This document shows, piece after piece, positions 45,301 through 52,713 of a stretch of DNA of 64,000 nt; position 1 is the first letter of the stretch, and every line of letters begins with the position of its first letter. A program made the translations under genes and the position numbers. Origin of the DNA: Acidobacteriota bacterium (GTDB lineage: Bacteria; Acidobacteriota; Holophagae; Acanthopleuribacterales; Acanthopleuribacteraceae); assembly GCA_030066195.1 (NCBI GenBank), contig JASJCB010000003.1, forward strand, positions 1-64,000, written 5' to 3'. The notes under the pieces were generated by a model. That model saw nothing but the letters and a program-made list of their open reading frames with translations, was not told the DNA's origin and made no database searches.

Positions 45301-46556
45301 AATACCATCAGGGCATACGCCCGCTCAAAGAGATCACCAGCCGGCCCGATCACCGTTATCAACTGTGCCACGGTTGCCTAACCCTGGAAAAAGACCCACG
45401 CTTCTGTGTGCAGATTCCTCCCGAATTGGCTCCCTTTTACCGCAACGGTGTCAATGGTCATGAAACACGAGTGTTTTTGGGTCTCCTGCAAAAATACAAC
45501 ATACAACGAGATCGGTTGAAACTGGCGTCTTATCTCTGCACCAATGCGTGGTGTGAACATTTCCTTTTTCCAACCTGTCCTATCGATCATAACAGTAGAC
45601 AGCATCGGCATCACCTCTACAAAACCTCCGAGGGCCGGTTCTGCTGTACCCGCCATCCGGAAATCCGTTTTCATTCCTGTTACCAATGCGGCTACCCCGT
45701 TGAGGCTGAAAAGTATGAGCAGAGTTGCCCGCGCTGTATGGCGGAGCTGATGCATTGCCATTACTGTAGTGATATTTATGGCCGGCTTTACCCGCCGCTG
45801 GGTGGTAAAAAACCGGCGCGTTGCCCCCATTGCACTAACTTGATGACCATGAAACTGGATCCCAGCCTGCACACGGTGGAAGACGGCCTGAACCAGGCGG
45901 GCTTCTGTCCCAATATTTACGGTTGTGAAGCGGGCGCCCACCCCTGGGATACTGCCTGCGAGCATGTGGATGAACTGTGCGCCGTGTGCCCGCGACCCGG
46001 AGCCATGCGCCTACCACGCGAGGTTTTGGAGAAAGCCGTGGAAGACTGTCCTTTGTGTTTGTTAACGTTGTCGCCGATTCCCGCCGGGCTTCGGCGCCAA
46101 CCCATGGAACCGGAATCTGTTCTCAGCCGGTTCTCCCAGCGACCCTACGACAAACGCGGCTGTCGTATTTGCGGTTGTAAACCCGATCTGTTATTGGATT
46201 GGATCAGCCGCGACGAGAAATCCGCGGAAGCAGAAGACAAGAAAACCGCACCGTCTGAATACCAACTTCCCTCCATCCATTTCAAGCATGCCCTGGCAGT
46301 GCTTCGCGCTTTCAGGACTGTTCGGGACCCCGCGACAACCTATCGCATGGTGGCCGGCCATCTTCACGAAATGTCGCATAAGGGATCGCCCATGACCTCA
46401 TGGGAAAGTCTTCTGTCTATTTTTCCCGAGTCAAGCAAGCTGCAACAAGTGGTTCATATTCGTATTCAGACGCTTTTGGATGAACATGAGAAACACCTGA
46501 CTCAATTCAGGCACTGGCACCAGCCCGGTGAGAAACGCATCAAGACCATCTTATGA
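42318..46556 (+). CDS. Giant tubulin-like protein 3 with C-terminal zinc-knuckle array
   Basis: 1412 aa, only 3 bp after the previous stop. It has the most canonical loop of the three: ALFIGAGGTGVRVLRF and SLGGGTGSGMFWDLAF (GGGTGSG at 191-197). LTEPFEGFNHTGRLYPNVYAALKEL matches the other two paralogues. The middle is shorter, with Pro- and Ala-rich linkers. The pre-array segment is changed: GGDLVERLYRARSHVFDDG, lacking the QAGGEDA core. The C-terminal array keeps CGNPGC, CPGC, CGNKDC, CPAC, CKKC, CHGC, CYQC, CPRC, CHYC, CPHC, CPLC and CRIC. It has no VWA gene of its own and is followed by three small membrane-protein genes. It may be the partner or cap of the other two. Confidence 0.8.
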   Translation: MNTNYHPALFIGAGGTGVRVLRFVQSIAGQGLEPGLEHMLSCHLIRMVGIDTDQEVNAVEESISPNLCRMSCEQRKSSEKVPERLLKLEKVLYCDPRAVTKAVNKMVVGNDDGKEDEAANMSFVKKWFPKAGGGIPPGLATPWAQLRPLGRLALFLQAQYLFEELRKSYQAVRQLAPGSGPVDVHIVCSLGGGTGSGMFWDLAFFIRKIDRDARITGLFVLTEPFEGFNHTGRLYPNVYAALKELHYFKNWIKPLSVEYPIEGNLVFQGKEHDVPAFDRVFLFGGFPAGFEVENRDTATIDVTCFRLAQNLLAYQRMDLRRTISGSHGPDTAAIPGSLERSYCFGASTAVPFYSEPSIDLAGNVFQNLLKTAVEKADRETTTEAPPQDLPPIELDDVLKAFHLETVVGNAPFATPNLKPEPVTSWIGDLEHLEVDLDSEKRKLSVQEMIDHYIPTVFRDMVERYEEGDGVPLDGLQSAYEALIETILKTTDPSSTGSLASLRQENRVLSPEARSALRRIIDDIGHAEERAVPITCPCPQGVEDLFLKPDDVPRRQYYSTLRDRFQFFLQNLKNELRNLPNLQDGVVKPHIYKFWKRIYPESWKALRSLLEEQEQKPTVAAASSAGSLDAPTLQSQAAVIEPPDPESLQSALSLWLPTRRTLDHWLQERAQMLANTFIDAGQRDHRFEVQGLIDQLKPLVLQIQDHLDQGSGKRALPLLRQWLEQLLDPHHLSPAGADRSARTAAWAALSRKVIDQLLGGAHPDNAYGGDLVERLYRARSHVFDDGLVENLINYQALALHPFSSQVSRESSERFSRTLGASGQRVFGRLPQVSFQTTPIPVLFFVDMYRSAEEIYRISDYFAAYERESRDSRALFHIDRQIAEFPEILSLYREATVFCGNPGCSTNLKGLPRSVRFCPGCNQAILNFCGNKDCHAVNVAELIDHERAARRAAGLKDSIPHTCPACSKKLLNYWWQCPHHGEPNPIDKVSCKKCLEEYHQGIRPLKEITSRPDHRYQLCHGCLTLEKDPRFCVQIPPELAPFYRNGVNGHETRVFLGLLQKYNIQRDRLKLASYLCTNAWCEHFLFPTCPIDHNSRQHRHHLYKTSEGRFCCTRHPEIRFHSCYQCGYPVEAEKYEQSCPRCMAELMHCHYCSDIYGRLYPPLGGKKPARCPHCTNLMTMKLDPSLHTVEDGLNQAGFCPNIYGCEAGAHPWDTACEHVDELCAVCPRPGAMRLPREVLEKAVEDCPLCLLTLSPIPAGLRRQPMEPESVLSRFSQRPYDKRGCRICGCKPDLLLDWISRDEKSAEAEDKKTAPSEYQLPSIHFKHALAVLRAFRTVRDPATTYRMVAGHLHEMSHKGSPMTSWESLLSIFPESSKLQQVVHIRIQTLLDEHEKHLTQFRHWHQPGEKRIKTIL

Positions 46557-46595
46557 GCAAACGGAACCCTTGACTATGTGTTTGGAGGTAAATCG

Positions 46596-46991
46596 ATGAG
46601 GACAACATCCCGGCTGCAAGACAAAACTTATATCGATCGGACCCCAACCATGGACAACACCAAATTCTGGGTAGTGCTCGCCCTCTTTTCCACGCTGTTT
46701 TTTTTGCGTATCAACCTGCCGCCAAATGATATTCGCGGCTTTACAAGCTATCAGGTGGAACAAACCTTCCTGGCCAGGCCTACCCAAACCTGGTTCGATA
46801 ATATCAACGCCGCGATCAATGCTATTGTGCGCTTCATCAACCAATTGATGATGAATTACCAATTATCCCAATACAATGCTCAATGGGACTACACGGACTT
46901 TATTTTGTTCAAGTACGCCGGCTCGGAAAAGTTGGATATGCGGATGATAGCGCTCCCGTTTACCTGGTGGCATCGCCTGGAGGAGGAGTGA
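46596..46991 (+). CDS. Small membrane protein of tubulin-like operon
   Basis: 131 aa from ATG 46596, preceded by GGAGG; it starts 39 bp after tubulin-like gene 3. One N-terminal TM segment (FWVVLALFSTLFFLRI) and a helical, aromatic-rich C-terminus (WFDNINAAINAIVRFINQLMMNYQLSQYNAQWDYTDF). No family recognised. Its stop directly abuts the start of the next gene, so the two are co-translated. Probably an accessory membrane anchor. Confidence 0.7.
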   Translation: MRTTSRLQDKTYIDRTPTMDNTKFWVVLALFSTLFFLRINLPPNDIRGFTSYQVEQTFLARPTQTWFDNINAAINAIVRFINQLMMNYQLSQYNAQWDYTDFILFKYAGSEKLDMRMIALPFTWWHRLEEE

Positions 46992-47507
46992 ATGCGGAGC
47001 GAATCTCGGATGGCGTCCAGCGATGTCCGCTATCACCCCCCTTTGTTTTCACCCATGTCCTTTCTCGGAGGTTTTCTTGCGGGCATGATCTGCATGGGGC
47101 TTTTGATCATGGTGATTGGGAAAGTCAGTGGCTCGGGTTCACGTGAATCCCCCTCAGAGGACCGTTCGCAAGCGGCAAGTATAGAGAACTGGAGTATTCC
47201 CCTCATCGCGCAAAAATACAAGAATCATGCCCTAGCGGGGATTTGGCAGAACGTTGACAAGAAATACCGGGTCACGATCAGCTTTCACCCGAATGGGGGC
47301 GGCAATTGGGGTGGATACCCTTGCCGGTGGAGGGAAGTAGAGGACAAATTAATCACGGTTGAAATCAATCGGTCCAATAAACGGTGGTCAAGGGCCGATA
47401 TCCTGTTAACCCAAAAAGATGGCAATTGGATCGCCAGGGTTACCGAAGGTGGTGGTTTCTTCGAGCTCACGAAGATTAGCGGAGATACTTCCGGGACCAA
47501 GGAGTAA
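46992..47507 (+). CDS. TM-anchored beta-barrel-like protein of tubulin-like operon
   Basis: 171 aa; ATG 46992 follows the previous stop with no gap. One TM segment (FLGGFLAGMICMGLLIMVIGKV) after a short cytoplasmic end, then a polar linker and a compact beta domain of about 90 aa (GIWQNVDKKYRVTISFHPNGGGNWGGYPCRWREVEDKLITVEI). This resembles small lipocalin-like 'GxW...' domains that bind ligands or report cell-wall state. Family not certain. Confidence 0.65.
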   Translation: MRSESRMASSDVRYHPPLFSPMSFLGGFLAGMICMGLLIMVIGKVSGSGSRESPSEDRSQAASIENWSIPLIAQKYKNHALAGIWQNVDKKYRVTISFHPNGGGNWGGYPCRWREVEDKLITVEINRSNKRWSRADILLTQKDGNWIARVTEGGGFFELTKISGDTSGTKE

Positions 47508-47511
47508 TGAT

Positions 47512-47703
47512 ATGACCTACATCGCCCTCGGTATTCTCTTTCTTGTATTGCTGGTTATTTTGTCCCTGTTCAAGAAGATGGTCAAAATGGCGCTCAAAGC
47601 CGGCTTCGGCGCCCTGTTCTGCGGTGTCGCCGGCTATTTGATCGCCGGCTTGATGGGTCTGGCCGTGGGCGCTGCCTTGGGTTTGCTATTCGCCTTTGCC
47701 TGA
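47512..47703 (+). CDS. 63-aa double-TM hydrophobic protein
   Basis: 63 aa from ATG 47512, with GGAG upstream. Two hydrophobic helices (ALGILFLVLLVILSLF; ALFCGVAGYLIAGLMGLAVGAALGLLFAF) separated by a Lys-rich turn. Small glycine-zipper-like membrane protein, the last gene of the operon. Its 3' end overlaps the convergent gene by 18 bp. Confidence 0.6.
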   Translation: MTYIALGILFLVLLVILSLFKKMVKMALKAGFGALFCGVAGYLIAGLMGLAVGAALGLLFAFA

Positions 47704-49173
47704 TTCTTGAGTGGGATCGGTCTCTGTTAAACCCTCCAGGCAACAGTGGCAATCCCCGGGTTCTTCCACTTCCGGCAATAAATTAACCATATTGGATAGG
47801 GAGCCGGGGTCATTGACAAATGCGTCCCAGGCGCTTGAGGTTTCCGCACTTACATTGGGGTTCAAGGTCAACTCGCCAATATTCAAAGGTGCATAGATCG
47901 CCATTTTTTTGTCTTTGAACCAAACTTTGGTGTGCAAAAAAGGAATTTGACTCAAAATGACCTTGATACAAGCAACATCATCTTCCAAATCTAAAGAGAA
48001 AGCCACCCTGGTCCGTGCGCTCAAGATACTATCCAGGACTTCTACTAAGTCTCGAATAATTGGAACTTTCTCAACCTTTTCAATCCACCCGATAAGATCG
48101 ACGCCCAAACCTTCTGCAAGGCCGAGGAAGAACTCTTTCAGGTTGACAGTCAATAATCCATCGAAGGCCAATTGCCCTGTCAGGAAATCGGCATCAAATA
48201 CCAGCTCTTTGAATTCAACTCCCAAGGCTTTTCGTTTCCAAACCCTGACCTCCTGCCCCTCTAATTGAAGGCGTGTACCCTCCCAATGAAAATTGAGATT
48301 GCTTTCTTCATGACCCACCTTAAAGCCTGCATCCACTAAATCAAACTGTGGTTTCGGCGTGTCGAGCCGCATACTTGCGGTGCCTGACATTTCCAACTTG
48401 GACATAAAGATGGCTTGATCCTTCACCCAATCCGGTAACGGGAGTTTTTGCAGAAACGCAAACGGCTCTACTTCCAGCCTTTTGGATAACCCCAGCTTTT
48501 TGACCTCCAATAAGGAAAAGTCATTCACGTGGAACGAGGTGATGCCGCTCTTACTGAAGAAGAGAGGGAAACCTCCCGTCATTTCAGCATCTGACACCCT
48601 TATGGTGTGATCATCAAAAAACACCTTGCCTGATATGATCACGGTTTGATCTCTGCCCAATTTGAGTATTGTCGGTTCACCCATAGATTCAGCGGACAGA
48701 GGATTAAAGCCATGGATATTCAAGGGAATAGATTGAGGAAAAAATTCGGACGAGTCGAATGCGGCCGGGTGTTCAAACGATTTGCAATCACCCTCAAGAT
48801 CTTGTCCCATCCCTCGCAGCCTCACTTGTTTCAAGCGCAAATCTTTGCGCGAAAGGGTATAGCGGAAAAAGGCCTCCTGCTTTTCGTAATCCGAGATTAA
48901 GGGCTCCCAACCCCCGTGCTTCAGAGCTTCGATACGGGCCATGGCTTTTTTCCCAAGCTTGTGTTGAACAAATATGCTCTCTTCCTGAAACCGAGCCCAT
49001 GCGCCAAACGCCGCATAAGGTTTCAGGTCTTCCAAGCGCTGGTGACCATACAACCACCAACCCGTTCCACACGTTAAAAAGACAAGAAAAGCAACAATGG
49101 CAACCCATTGCCACGATCTGATGTCATCCAAAAAAGAGGGCGGAGGCGGAGGCGGAACCCGTCTTTTTTTCAT
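47686..49173 (-). CDS. Large single-TM protein convergent to tubulin-like operon, AsmA-like in appearance
   Basis: 495 aa, not recognised. A short basic, Pro-rich N-terminus (KKRRVPPPPPPS) is followed by one TM (WVAIVAFLVFLTCGTGWWLY), then about 450 extracytoplasmic residues rich in beta-strand patterns with repeated amphipathic stretches (VIISGKVFFDDHTIRVSDAEMTGGFPLFF; LTGQLAFDGLLTVNLKEFF). These are reminiscent of AsmA-like bridging or lipid-handling proteins. The C-terminus is acidic with CHCC. It sits 12 bp downstream of the AAA+ regulator gene, so they form a two-gene operon facing the tubulin-like cluster. Confidence 0.55.
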   Translation of the reverse strand: MKKRRVPPPPPPSFLDDIRSWQWVAIVAFLVFLTCGTGWWLYGHQRLEDLKPYAAFGAWARFQEESIFVQHKLGKKAMARIEALKHGGWEPLISDYEKQEAFFRYTLSRKDLRLKQVRLRGMGQDLEGDCKSFEHPAAFDSSEFFPQSIPLNIHGFNPLSAESMGEPTILKLGRDQTVIISGKVFFDDHTIRVSDAEMTGGFPLFFSKSGITSFHVNDFSLLEVKKLGLSKRLEVEPFAFLQKLPLPDWVKDQAIFMSKLEMSGTASMRLDTPKPQFDLVDAGFKVGHEESNLNFHWEGTRLQLEGQEVRVWKRKALGVEFKELVFDADFLTGQLAFDGLLTVNLKEFFLGLAEGLGVDLIGWIEKVEKVPIIRDLVEVLDSILSARTRVAFSLDLEDDVACIKVILSQIPFLHTKVWFKDKKMAIYAPLNIGELTLNPNVSAETSSAWDAFVNDPGSLSNMVNLLPEVEEPGDCHCCLEGLTETDPTQESGKGE

Positions 49174-49185
49174 CGGCGTCCTCTC

Positions 49186-50181
49186 CTAAGCCTTGGGCTG
49201 CCGCCACCCGTTTTGTCTGATCCGCTTATATATGGTGGTTCGTGACAGGGTGGTGATACGACTGGTTAAACTGATATTCCAACGCGTTGAATAAAGAACT
49301 TTTCGCAATTGTTCATCGGTATCTACCGAGTGGGTCTCGAATTTATATTCCTCGTCGAATAAAACCGCGGAAGCCTGCTCTAGGGTGATAGGTTTTCGAT
49401 CACCATCACAAAACAAAGCGATATTTTCGACAGCAGACCGCAAATCACGAACGTTTCCATTCCAGTTCATCGATGTAAAAAGATTATGGACATCATTGTG
49501 GAAAAACCACCTGTGATCTTCTTCGGAGCGATCACGTTGGTTTTGAAAATCTTCAAGGAATTTGCCCGCGAGATCGCGAAGATCTTCAGGACGTTCACGA
49601 AGAGGAGGAATCGTCAGTCGCCATCTTCTCAGTCGGTAATAAAGATCTCTTAGAAACAGGCCTTGCTTCATAAGGGCGTCCAAATTTTTATTGGAGGTCG
49701 CAATAATACGAACATCGACAACGATCGGGGTTCCCGGCTCCCCCAGACGGGTAAAAGTGCCGTCATCCAGAAAACGGAGCAACTTGCCCTGCATCGCGGG
49801 ACTGAGCAAATCGATGTCGTTGAGAACCAAAGTTCCACCGTTGGTTTCCGCCAAGAGACCTTTTTGAAAAGTCAAAGAACTTGTATAGGCATCCTTTGAA
49901 TGCCCAAATAATGCGGACTCAAGCATAGCCGGGCTCCATTCACCACACCCGTAATCCATAAACCGGTGACCCTTTCGGTCAGATATCTCATGAAGCTCTC
50001 CGGCCAGGTGAGTTTTTCCAGTTCCCGTTTCACCTTGTATCAGAACAGGACCTTCCTCTTTGGCAATCAGCTTTGCCCGACGCATCAAACTCCTCATTGC
50101 TCGGGATCTGATCAAAAACTCCGGGTTTGCTTGAGAATTATTCAGATGGTCATGGTTCAGACGTTCTCTCTTTCGGGGCAT
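49186..50181 (-). CDS. Enhancer-binding-protein-like AAA+ regulator with altered GAFTGA and Walker B
   Basis: 331 aa from ATG 50181 (AAGGAG upstream). Walker A is G50ETGTGKT57. The sigma-54-contact loop reads DAYTSS (97-102) instead of GAFTGA. The Walker B acidic pair reads N121-D122 in GGTLVLNDIDLL instead of DE. Sensor and arginine-finger regions (LRDLYYRLRRWRLTIPPLRERPEDL) are kept. The C-terminus is a Fis-type HTH (LSRTTIYKRIRQNGW). There is no N-terminal receiver or GAF domain. T100, the key Thr of the loop, is retained, so weak activation of sigma-54 is not excluded. The likely target is the -24/-12 element before the tubulin-like operon. Confidence 0.82.
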   Translation of the reverse strand: MPRKRERLNHDHLNNSQANPEFLIRSRAMRSLMRRAKLIAKEEGPVLIQGETGTGKTHLAGELHEISDRKGHRFMDYGCGEWSPAMLESALFGHSKDAYTSSLTFQKGLLAETNGGTLVLNDIDLLSPAMQGKLLRFLDDGTFTRLGEPGTPIVVDVRIIATSNKNLDALMKQGLFLRDLYYRLRRWRLTIPPLRERPEDLRDLAGKFLEDFQNQRDRSEEDHRWFFHNDVHNLFTSMNWNGNVRDLRSAVENIALFCDGDRKPITLEQASAVLFDEEYKFETHSVDTDEQLRKVLYSTRWNISLTSRITTLSRTTIYKRIRQNGWRQPKA

Positions 50182-51147
50182 AATCCGACTCCTTAAAAGA
50201 TACAACACGAGCGATTTGTTTTCACACTAGGGTGCACGATGCGTGCCGTTACTGAGAATATTGTCTTTAGGGCGGATGATCCTTGTTTCACTGTACAGGG
50301 CCGATGTTCATTTGAACAATGAGCAATATTTTTCGATGCATCCTTAGAACGTACAAATGATAGAGGGCCGCCCTCACATAAACGTGCGGAAAAAAGTAGG
50401 CAAAAAGATCACGAAATTTCACAGGTGACCATTTTTATGTCGATATGCTGAGCCGTTAATATGTGGAGGTTCTCCTTAGTGGCTGCGGCTAATGAGTATG
50501 AGGCCCGTCCTTATTGAAAAAGAACTCGGTTGCAGTGGAGAGAAATGCTTCCCTTCTCAAGGACAGTCCCTACCATTTTCCCATTTGAGAGAAACCTTGT
50601 CTAATTCATGAGAGCCGACAGTCGCGGTATCAACTGCGTGTGATAAAGGGCCCCTGCTAACAGGAAAGCCTCTTGGCGGCGTTTGGCTCCTGAAGGTCCG
50701 CTATACCGGAGAAACTTGCGGGTTATTTAAATTTTCACTGTCCCGGACATTCTTTTGAAGGCCGTGAGGCCTTTGTTTATGGGGCTTTCGTGGGGTCGGC
50801 CGTGTAAACTCTTAGAAACATGCGGGTAGAATATGTAACAGGTGCAAGTAAGCTATTGCCGGCCGGCTCAGCATTTGGTAGATTTAACTAGCTTGCCGAC
50901 AACCAATTAGCGATATTTCGCCAATAGGAGGCGGCATCCGCCCATATCGGGCATCTTTTTCCGAATTTTTAGACTTGCCGTTGGGCACGGTGAACCTTCG
51001 GCGTGCGCTGGTAAGGGAACTTCTCAGCGGTCCCGAATAAATCACCACCCGGCGCATATTTTGTAAAAAAAACCCGGGTGCGCTTTAATATTCGGAATAA
51101 AGTGACGATAGGGTAGTGTGGCCGAAGCTGGAAGTGGAGGTTTTCCA
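50182..51147. other. 966-bp gene-free region
   Basis: No reading frame with a ribosome site or family features on either strand, and no rRNA, tRNA, tmRNA, RNase P or 6S signature that I recognise. A hairpin AAGGCC-gtga-GGCCTT at 50758-50773, followed by TGTTTAT, looks like a small terminator on the plus strand, so an unrecognised small RNA upstream of it is possible. The promoters for the HU-like gene (plus) and the AAA+ regulator (minus) should also lie here. Confidence 0.5.
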
Positions 51148-51417
51148 ATGATTAAAATAGACATCGCCGAACAGATTGCAGAACGGGTGGAGATCCCTAG
51201 AGTCACCGCCCTGCAAGCAGTCGATGTCATTTTGGACGAAATGAAGAATTCACTTGTCCGGGGAGAACGCATCGAAATTAGAGGATTCGGTGTCTTCCAG
51301 AAGAAACTTCGCAAGAAGAGCGTCGGACGGGATATTCAACGAGCCAAGACGATCGAGATTCCGGAAACGAACACCATCAAGTTCAAGCCCGGCATCGACA
51401 TGCGTGTCATCGACTAA
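51148..51417 (+). CDS. HU/IHF-family DNA-binding protein
   Basis: 89 aa from ATG 51148, which has GGAGG upstream. IDIAEQIAERVEIPRVTALQAVDVILDEMKNSL, then ERIEIRGFGVFQKKLRKKSVGRD, then a C-terminal KFKPGI match the two-helix plus beta-arm layout of HU/IHF, including the GFGxF turn. The usual RNP tip of the arm (GRNPxTG) is changed to GRDIQRA, so DNA bending may differ. Nucleoid or architectural protein. Followed by a hairpin terminator. Confidence 0.85.
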   Translation: MIKIDIAEQIAERVEIPRVTALQAVDVILDEMKNSLVRGERIEIRGFGVFQKKLRKKSVGRDIQRAKTIEIPETNTIKFKPGIDMRVID

Positions 51418-51433
51418 CGACAACTCATGGTAC

Positions 51434-51453
51434 CGGGAGGCGTCTGCCTCCCG
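51434..51453 (+). terminator. Hairpin terminator after HU-like gene
   Basis: CGGGAGGC-gtct-GCCTCCCG, a perfect 8-bp stem 16 bp past the stop codon. It lies between convergent genes and may serve both. No long U-tract. Confidence 0.5.
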
Positions 51454-51484
51454 CCCATCTCCAGATCTTATAAGTAAGCGCGCC

Positions 51485-52231
51485 CTATTTTACGCGAGAC
51501 CGGTAGCTTGCGTTCATCAGGATATGTGCGGCGCCGGCCACATTGAGGCTTTCCACGGCGTCGCTGACCTCGATGCGAATGCTGGTCGTCAGGCATGCGG
51601 CCATGGTTTCGCTGAGGCCGCGTCCCTCATTACCCATGGTCAGGATAAAATGCTCCGGCCATTGAAAACGCCCCAGTTCCACTGCGCCTTGCATGCCCGT
51701 GCCGAGAACGGGCAACGCGGTATCCAGCCGCTCGTCCACCAGGTGTTGGGCCATATGGAACACGCTGCCCGCCGAGGCGCGAACGGCTGCATGATTATAG
51801 GGATAGACACAAGGCTTGTGCCACAAAACGCCGTCGAACCCAAACGCTGCCGCCGCACGCACCAATGCCCCGGCGTTACCGGGTTCCTGAATCTGATCCA
51901 GTAACAGGTATCGCCCGGGTTCCGGCCTGACCAGGTCCGTCATTTCCGGGGCGGGAAAGGTCGCCAAAACCGAACGGCCGCTACGCGTGGGCGAGACAGC
52001 CCGGTACAGGTCTTTGTGGATGTGAAAACAGGGCATGTCGTACGGGACCAGCTCGGGATCCTCGGTCCAAATGGAAGCCGGTTTGAGCCCCGCGCGCAAG
52101 GCCTCATCGATCAACTTGATCCCTTCCACCATGATCAGCGGCTCGCCGAAGCCGGGCTTCAGGGTTCGCAAACGCTTGAAGCCCGGATTCGACCGGCCCG
52201 CAACGGCGGTTACTCGTCCTCGGGAAACCAC
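51485..52231 (-). CDS. SpoU/TrmH-family RNA 2'-O-methyltransferase
   Basis: 248 aa. The three knotted-methyltransferase motifs are present: YLLLDQIQEPGNAGALVRAA (motif 1, NxGxxxR type), FILTMGNEGRGLS (motif 2) and ESLNVAGAAHILM (motif 3). The N-terminal SpoU substrate-binding part (NPGFKRLRTLKPGFGEPLIMVEGIKLIDEAL) is included only if translation begins at the GTG at 52231, which overlaps the upstream gene by 22 bp. It methylates a tRNA or rRNA ribose using AdoMet; the target is unknown. Confidence 0.85.
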   Translation of the reverse strand: MVSRGRVTAVAGRSNPGFKRLRTLKPGFGEPLIMVEGIKLIDEALRAGLKPASIWTEDPELVPYDMPCFHIHKDLYRAVSPTRSGRSVLATFPAPEMTDLVRPEPGRYLLLDQIQEPGNAGALVRAAAAFGFDGVLWHKPCVYPYNHAAVRASAGSVFHMAQHLVDERLDTALPVLGTGMQGAVELGRFQWPEHFILTMGNEGRGLSETMAACLTTSIRIEVSDAVESLNVAGAAHILMNASYRSRVK

Positions 52232-52500
52232 TGTTGTAATTGCTGAACGATCTGCCGGGCCTGCTTGGCAGAGCTGATGTTGAACTTGCTTTGACTGCTG
52301 TAGCGGCCTTTTTGCTTACGGTAACGTTGAACGCGAACCTTGGGATCGGTCCAACCCTCGCCCTTGCGTTCGCGGTACTTGTACATAATCGTTGCCCAAG
52401 CACCCTTGGTCAGTACGTATTTGTCGAGTTGTTCCACGGTTAATTGGCCGTCTTCTTCCCACTCACAGGTGAGATCATCGACGGTCATCTCATGATCCAT
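52210..52500 (-). CDS. Conserved hypothetical protein (LDKYVLTKGAWATIMYKY type)
   Basis: 96 aa from ATG 52500, with AAGGAG 9 nt upstream. The core LDKYVLTKGAWATIMYKYRERK, then VRVQRYRKQKGRYSSQSKFNISSAKQARQIV, is a pattern I know from conserved uncharacterised proteins in several bacterial phyla. Small, charged, probably cytoplasmic; the basic second half could bind nucleic acid. Overlaps the start of the SpoU methyltransferase gene, so coupled translation is likely. Confidence 0.7.
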   Translation of the reverse strand: MDHEMTVDDLTCEWEEDGQLTVEQLDKYVLTKGAWATIMYKYRERKGEGWTDPKVRVQRYRKQKGRYSSQSKFNISSAKQARQIVQQLQQWFPEDE

Positions 52501-52713
52501 ATCCGTCTTCTCCTTAAAACCAGTCAAACTCCCTAAGCAGCACAGAGAATAATCGATTTTCGGCCGATTGTTAATCGGAAAAACAAAAAAAAATGCTGCC
52601 GGCTGTAAATCTCTTCAGTTTCCGGCTTCGATCCTCTTATCGAGAGACAGTCCCAGCGCCCTGGGATTTAACCCTCATTGAAATCATGAGCAGAATACGC
52701 TTTCAACGCCGAA

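Noticed and set aside
50182-51147. RNase P, tmRNA or 6S RNA in the gene-free region
   Set aside because: None of the conserved sequence blocks of these RNAs could be found on either strand.
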